Positions 58,072-64,000 of a stretch of DNA of 64,000 nucleotides are shown one piece after another (position 1 is the first letter of the stretch; each line of letters begins with the position of its first letter). The notes below the pieces were generated by a model. That model searched no databases. It saw only the letters and a list, made by a program, of their open reading frames with translations, and was not told the origin of the DNA. Origin of the DNA: Edolisoma coerulescens (lineage: Eukaryota; Chordata; Aves; Passeriformes; Campephagidae). The stretch covers positions 466,901-530,900 of the forward strand of contig VWZW01002467.1 in assembly GCA_013397115.1 (NCBI GenBank), in the 5' to 3' direction. A program made the position numbers and the translations under genes.

Positions 58072-61000
58072 CTAAAGTCAGAGAAAAGAAAAAGAAATAT
58101 AATGAGAACAAAGACAAGAATAATCTACGCTAATCCAGTCACTCCCATGTCCACAGCTCATTTTTTATATTGCCAGTTATGCTGGTGTAAAATGTGTTCA
58201 GCTGTATTGACACCTGCCAAATTCGGGCAGAAAAGGAAGGACAAGAGCTGGCACATAAACTATCCCTCTGGTTGAACGCTTTCTGCCTTCTGAGGGAAAA
58301 CTGGTAAGCCCCCAAAACTGAAATGCCTGGAACTAATGAAAAAGTGTAAGTACCGACGAGCTTCCGAGCAACACCAAGAGCTCCTGACCTAGAAGAGATG
58401 GTGAAGAACCCCCATCCCCCTGCACCACAGGGAAATCTGAGGTCAAACACGAAGGAAGGGTGTATGTTGTCCTCTCCTGCTAATGCCCCCTTGGCGCTGG
58501 GAATCCATTGGTAAGGTCAGGGGAGCTGCTGCACCAGTCAGCACAATACAGAGAAATGCCCCACACTGCCCAGCACTGCTGCTGGGAAATACAAACCACA
58601 CGGACCTGAGGGGGATCGACTATTCCAAGTGCAGCAGAAAACAACAGGCCTGTTTTATGAGTTTTTAAGCCAGCAGTGTAGCACTGCACAGTCAGAGACC
58701 CGGCCCCCCAGCCCAGGGCCACACTTACTATATGCATAAAAGAGACAAAATTAGGTGTAATCTGTAAAACTATAGCCAGACTGTCCATTTTCTGAAGTTA
58801 AGTTTCACCACTGGGAATTTAAATCCCACACACACTTCTGAAAATACCAGCTACACGGAGCCCACACGGAGCCCACACAGATGCTCCTATTCCCTCACTG
58901 CTGGCAAGCACCGAGCTCAAAAGCAAACCCCACACCTGGCAGAGGACCAGGCTCATGGTCTTCTTAACACATGCTCTTTATTTCTCGCTCAAGTTCTCCA
59001 GGACAAGTACAATCAGAGCCTGACCTCATGCCTTTCAATAGTTCCGCTGGTGCTGTAGCTCACAAGTTTGCTGGGAAGGACCTTAAAGCCTGTTCAGCCA
59101 GGCTTTTAATGCAGCCTAAGGCAACACAGATTAGGGCAGCTCCTGCCACTACCTTTGTCCTGGTAATAACAATAAAGGAAGTATTTTTAAAAGAGCCAAA
59201 CAATGTGTGTTAGCAGGGCACAACCACTGCAGGTGTGTCAATGGAGACAGTTCCTCTGCCTCCAGACCAGCTAAAAGCTCCTCAAAACAGAGGGTTTTCA
59301 GGCAAAGGGGGCAGTTCTTTCTCTCCTGCTGCTTTTCAAGCCAAAGCAGGCAGCAGATAAACCAACACCACGATCCCACAGTTCTGTGCTGGGCAAGCCC
59401 AGCAGACCTGCAGCCCACCGCAGGGAGGTGGCCATGGGGACAGCCAGGAAGGGAGGATGGGGACTCCTGGAATCCTGGCTCTGCACCAGCTCTGACTTGT
59501 AGCCCAGAGATTCCCACGTGGCTGAGGCCCAAATCCACAGGCTAGTTTTAAAGTCTCCTTCCTGTTGAATACAGCCAAAGCATTTTGCCTGACCCAGAAA
59601 AGTCATGTGCTGCGTGTGCTCTGATCCCCTTGCAGAGGGGTGTGGGTGAGACACGGAGCAAGGGAGGGGAAGGTGACGGTGACGAGGAAGGTGCTCACCC
59701 CTGGGTCAGGTTTAAACATGCAAGAAGACTTGCATGTAACTTGTCTGAATGTCTTCCCCTCACTATGTCATCAGGAAAGAGGCAAGCAAAAGAAAGGCTG
59801 AGGCTAAACCTGCTGTGCAAACACGAGCCCAGCCCCGCTCTGCAGCGTCTCCCCAAAGCTGCTCTCCACGCAGGGCACGGGAGGACAGAACAGGAGCAGC
59901 TCTCCAGGAGGAGCCGGCACGAAATCCCCGCGGCCCCGGCACCGCATCGGGCACAGCACACGCATATTCAAGCAGATTTGGCTTCGTTCCCTGCTGTGAG
60001 AGGAGACTCCCAGCACTGGGCGAAAGCACTACTGCGAGGTATGAGCAGGGCAGCTGGTAATTAATTACAAACTTTTAATTACCGAGAAGGCAGGCAAACC
60101 CTTAGCAAGCAGCAGGAGCAGCCTCCCAGCCAAGAGAGCCAGGGAGTTCACTGTGTCACTCTGAGGCACTCCACAGGCTTTGGGGACGTGGCACCGGTCC
60201 CAGCCCGGCCCTGTGGGCTCTGCCTCGCCCAGTGCCAGCAGTCCCAGCCCCTGACCGGGCAGCAGCTCCCGGCAGCCCCTCGCTGGGTCTGCGCCTCCTC
60301 CCGGGGCTGGGGCACGGCGGGGCACGCTCCGAGGGGAGCTGCTGGGGAGGCTGGAGCAGCAGGTGGGCTGCAGGCACCGGGAATCCTTCAAAAACTATTC
60401 TGGCATGCAATTCACAGGCGCTCACTTGGCAAAGACGGATCTCCAGGCTGAGCTGCTCTGGCCCAGTAATGAACTGGGTGTGATTAACCGGAGCCCTCCT
60501 CCCTGTCCTGCAGCTCGCTCCGCGCGCAGCCCCACTCTCTGCAGGTACACGTGGGTGCAGTCGGGACTGGGAGCGTGCCCTTGCACTGGGAGCTGAGCCC
60601 GGGAGCAGGAACAGCCCTGGCCCCCGAGCAGACATGAGCACCCATCGAGGGGCAGGGAGCAGGGGCCCCCCTGCCTCTGCTCTCCTCGCCACCGCAGCCG
60701 CCGTGGCTGGAGCGGCCGCGCGTCTCCCCGCGTGCCCTCTGACTGCGGCACCGCCAGCCCGGGGACACACAGATCTCTGGCACCCGCCTCCTGACAGATT
60801 ATTTTCTGCAAATCATCCTGCCCACATCAGGTGCCAGGATTTCCCGTCAGTCAACAGAAAGTCCACAGTGACAGCCAAACCTTAGTCACTGGGACTGCGG
60901 TCACTGACCTGCCCCTGCACACCAAAACCTTTGGAGACACCCACTGATCCCTGGGATGTTCTTCTAAAACTGGAATTTCTGTCAGCACTACCACCATGGA

Positions 61001-63963
61001 TCCCATGCAATACAAAACCAGCTGCTTTAAAATAACATATAACCACACAGACACTCTGTTCCCCAAACCCAAGCCTCTGGAATTTTCCAACAGAATGGGC
61101 ATGTAATGGTAGCACTGAAAAGGGCAGAGGGGACCCTAAAACTACAAACAACACAGTAATTGAGAATTACATTTTGATAAAAGAAATGAATACAAATGCC
61201 CAACCACCTTTCCTTCAAGATCGGAACTTTCATTAAGGCAGAGGCCTGGGCCAGCTGCAGGGCAGGAGCTGCCATCTGACCCACCTCCACAGCCACTGGG
61301 AAGGACCATGGCGAGGGTTCACGTCTGGTGCTGGCACCTGGGATGACAGTTTAGCTGCTTGCCAAGATCCTGAAGGACACACACTTAACATGGCTCATGA
61401 AATACTGATCCTGTTTCTCCACAGTGGAAAAACCACTGAAGCTACCTGCATTTCTGTTTTCCCACTTCCTCAGAGAGCGGCCAGGCGTGCCCCTCGAGCT
61501 CTGCTCTGCTTGCAGGGGGCAGCCCAAGGCCGGGGGTGGCACCTCGCTGAGCACAGCCCACGTGCACCACGGCAGCGCCAGATCTGCTGGAGCAGCAGAG
61601 CCCACCCCACCCCGGACTGCTCTCTGCAAGCACCAGGCTCCAGCACAGACCCTCCTTCTTACGTCTGCGCCTCCATCACTGTAGCGTTTCTTTTTTTCTG
61701 TTAAGCAATTGGGAACCCTGGTTGCCCAGGCAACTGTTACACTGCAGTGTGAGGAACCTACAGAAGCTACGACTTTAGAACTCTTCTATTTTTCACATCT
61801 ATGCACTTAAAAAAAATTCCACATGAGCATCACCTAAAAGAGTAGACCCTGGCCCTGCCAAGGGGGAAGCTGAGCTACCCCAGGAAGAAATCACAGATTT
61901 CCTCGTAGATGTGAATCCATCCATGGCTTTTGATGCTTGGGAAGTTTTGCAAATCAGCTGCTGGCTCTGGTGCATGCAGATGATGTTCCACTCTGAACAG
62001 TCTCAGTTCTGCTGAGCTGAAGCTGAGAGTTAGCCCTTTGCAGCGGGGCAGGGGCCTGAGCCTCCCCTGCCAGGCACCGGGCACAGCAGGGGCTGCTCCA
62101 TGGGCAGGTGGAAGCGGTGACAGGGGCACAAGGGCACTGGTGAGTCCCTTCATCTTTAATTTAAACACCAGCAACCAAATTAAAATCCGCATGTGGGTTT
62201 GCTTTTGCTCCCCTAGAGTATCTGATTCTCCTCCTGTACCTCTCAGCTCCTCGGCAGCCTTTATCCACCTGGATTACTGAAGCGAGACCAGACGACTGCA
62301 GCGGCAGCGAAAGCCTGACACAATTCCAGAGGTAACACTTCCCCGCTTTGTGCCCACTGTCCCGGCTGCTTTGGAGCCACTCTTTGGTCCTTGTGTGCAT
62401 CTCCCTGTCGTTATTTGGTAAACAAACCAAACACCAACTCCTGCTCTCCTTGTGTAGCAACAGTCATTTGTCGCTGCAAAGAATTTTCCATTTTATAACT
62501 GTCTGTAATTAAATTGCTCACTCTCATGTCAAGACTGGATGTAATGCCCCCAATGCCTTCCCTGCACCTGCCTCAGGAATGTTGCTGGCCCTGTGGCTGG
62601 CATTAGTGAGGTTTAAAAGGCCTTATTACACAGCTCCCCTCATAAACATTTTATTAGCAGTTTAAAAACACACTTTCAATTATAAGCTTTTCCAAAGCAT
62701 ATTTCAGCTGCTTTCTTCTCTTACATGGCATTTGCTGATTGAAAATACCTTATCAATGAGCAATTAGGAGAGTGACTGGCAATTTCGAGCTGGATTCTTT
62801 AACTCTCTGCCCTGGGGATCACAGCTAGTGCCACAGAGTGGGATCTGCTGGGCCAGGGAGGGTCCTGAGCTGCCATTCTACCTGCAGGACCTCCAGCACA
62901 GACCAGACCAGCTGGTCAGGCTCCCCACTGCTGCACAGAGCTGTGATTCCTATACGTAATGGAAAAAACCCTAAATCCTAAGAAAAGGATCTTATCCTTG
63001 CTGGGACTGCCACAGTGCAGGAGATTCACAGTAGGAACAAGCATCCACCAGCCTGACTCCAAAAACGTTCCAACCAGGACCAGAGGGATGCTGGGGAACC
63101 AGCTGTCCTCACACAGCCCCAAACGAAACCCAAACAGCCCCAGCTGCCAAAACTCCACTAGCCAAGGCACCGCACTCACCTGTAGGACTTGGGGATTTTC
63201 CATCACTTCTATCAATTCTGGGCATTCCTAACTCCAATTGTGCTAAATTGTCTCTGCCCCTCAGCTGCCACGAGCAGCTTGTTCACAGCCCAGCACCTCC
63301 AACAACCCCTCGCCCAACCCCAGCTGACCTGCTGCGACGGATGGAGCGGAGCCCACGGCAGCGGGAAGGCGAGGGGCACCAGGGCAGCGTCCCCAGCCGC
63401 TGCCCGCGCTCGCCGAGGTGACCGCACCGCCAGACCCTGCCCTGCCCCGCGGACCCCCGGCCCCGCTCCCGCCGATGCCAGCCAGCCCCTCGGCCCGCGA
63501 GAAGCATCCGTGTGTGACCCCCGGCTGGTTGCCACGGGAACCGCAGCCCCGGTTTCCACGGCAACTGCTCCGTTCTGCCGGCTCTCGGAGCTGGGGTCCC
63601 GCAGCGGGGCCGACGCGCTGGCCTGGTACCGCCGGCAGGGAAAGGTGGGGCAGCGCGGGGCTGCGGCCACCCCGCTGCTGTCACCACCCGCAGCGACACC
63701 CGGCTGCAGCCCGGGCCGCAGGAGCCGCTGCCCAGCACAGGACCACAGCCTCGCTTCGCCCCAGCGCAGGGTAAGCTCCCAGCGGGCTCGACCCAAAGCC
63801 CTGCGGCACCAACAGACGCAGCACCGGGAGAACGGGGCCGGGGTCTCGCCGTGACCAGTCCCCAGCGGGCTGGGAGAGGGGACAGCCTCTGTGCTAATGG
63901 GGAGGACACACAGGACAAGCACTTCAGGCTCCCAGTGCTCGTGCCCCGGCTTCAGCCTCCCGA
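58072..63963 (-). other. MNT intron upstream of the zipper exon
   Basis: I searched the minus strand for the basic-HLH exons (VHNKLEKNRRAHLKECF-type) and for the N-terminal SIN3-binding exon and found neither. The region contains a 12-bp repeat with CACACGGAGC at about 58852-58880, an AT-rich quiet block (62465-62810) and a GC-rich end from about 63330. Confidence 0.6.
63330..63963. promoter_or_regulatory. CpG-rich block at the edge of an assembly gap
   Basis: CpG-dense sequence with no recognisable exon on either strand, directly before the run of N. It may be an intragenic island of MNT. Confidence 0.4.
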
Positions 63964-64000
63964 NNNNNNNNNNNNNNNNNNNNNNNNNNNNNNNNNNNNN
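63964..64000. other. assembly gap (N run)
   Basis: Thirty-seven N to the end of the window. The missing 5' exons of MNT must lie in or beyond it. Confidence 0.99.

Noticed and set aside
60156..60770. 204-codon minus-strand open frame
   Set aside because: GC-rich intronic sequence of MNT; low-complexity Ala/Arg/Gly composition, no motif.
63212..63922. Overlapping 211-236 codon open frames on both strands in the terminal CpG-rich block
   Set aside because: I compared them with the MNT N-terminal, proline-rich and bHLH regions and saw no match; composition explains the open frames.
1..64000. CRISPR arrays, operons, bacterial mobile elements, endogenous viral genes
   Set aside because: None seen; all the tandem repeats are simple minisatellites or microsatellites without spacers, and no viral-type coding region was recognised.

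Overview
The window looks like a piece of a bird (or other sauropsid) microchromosome. It contains vertebrate split genes with GT-AG introns, CpG-island promoters, GC-rich tandem repeats, a short CR1-like LINE remnant and no bacterial features. Three genes are recognisable by spliced translation. They are TNFAIP1 (+, six coding exons, 1300-5403, complete), SGSM2/RUTBC1 (+, 24 coding exons including one cassette exon, 9688-46540, complete) and the 3' part of MNT (-, two coding exons, 55803-58071, 5' part not in the window). The species cannot be told from the sequence; the reptile/bird assignment rests on the CR1-like fragment, base composition and gene order.

Layout: 1-250 is a CpG island, probably the TNFAIP1 promoter or first exon. 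1300-5403 encodes a 314-residue BTB adaptor for cullin-3. 5404-9240 holds the TNFAIP1 3' UTR and intergenic DNA. 9270-10100 is the SGSM2 CpG-island promoter, with a CRE palindrome, a YY1-type element, an octamer minisatellite and a nine-codon uORF. SGSM2 then runs across 37 kb, with two large 5' introns (6.5 and 9.5 kb). Its spliced product is 1001 residues without the 45-codon cassette exon (34639-34773) and 1046 with it. The order is an N-terminal RUN domain, a PH-like Rab-binding region, and a C-terminal Rab-GAP TBC domain that keeps both the arginine and glutamine fingers. The SGSM2 3' UTR (46541 to about 48230) carries a C-rich minisatellite with an ambiguous base. About 48230-49845 is the intergenic zone between two convergent genes. 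MNT lies beyond it on the minus strand, with a long 3' UTR (proximal poly(A) site near 52.8 kb, possible distal site near 49.85 kb). The MNT bHLH and N-terminal exons lie past the run of N at 63964-64000.

The three genes are not a pathway. TNFAIP1 targets RhoA-type substrates to CUL3, SGSM2 switches off Rab GTPases in endosome-to-organelle traffic, and MNT is a MAX-partner repressor. The SGSM2/MNT convergent pair matches the mammalian 17p13.3 arrangement, while TNFAIP1 is on the other arm (17q11.2) in human, so TNFAIP1-SGSM2 adjacency is a lineage difference. I found no convincing new gene system. The observations most worth checking are the conserved acidic cassette exon, a candidate frame-breaking (poison) exon in SGSM2 intron 16, the promoter uORF/YY1 overlap, the 3' UTR minisatellite, and a shortened, N-marked linker in MNT.
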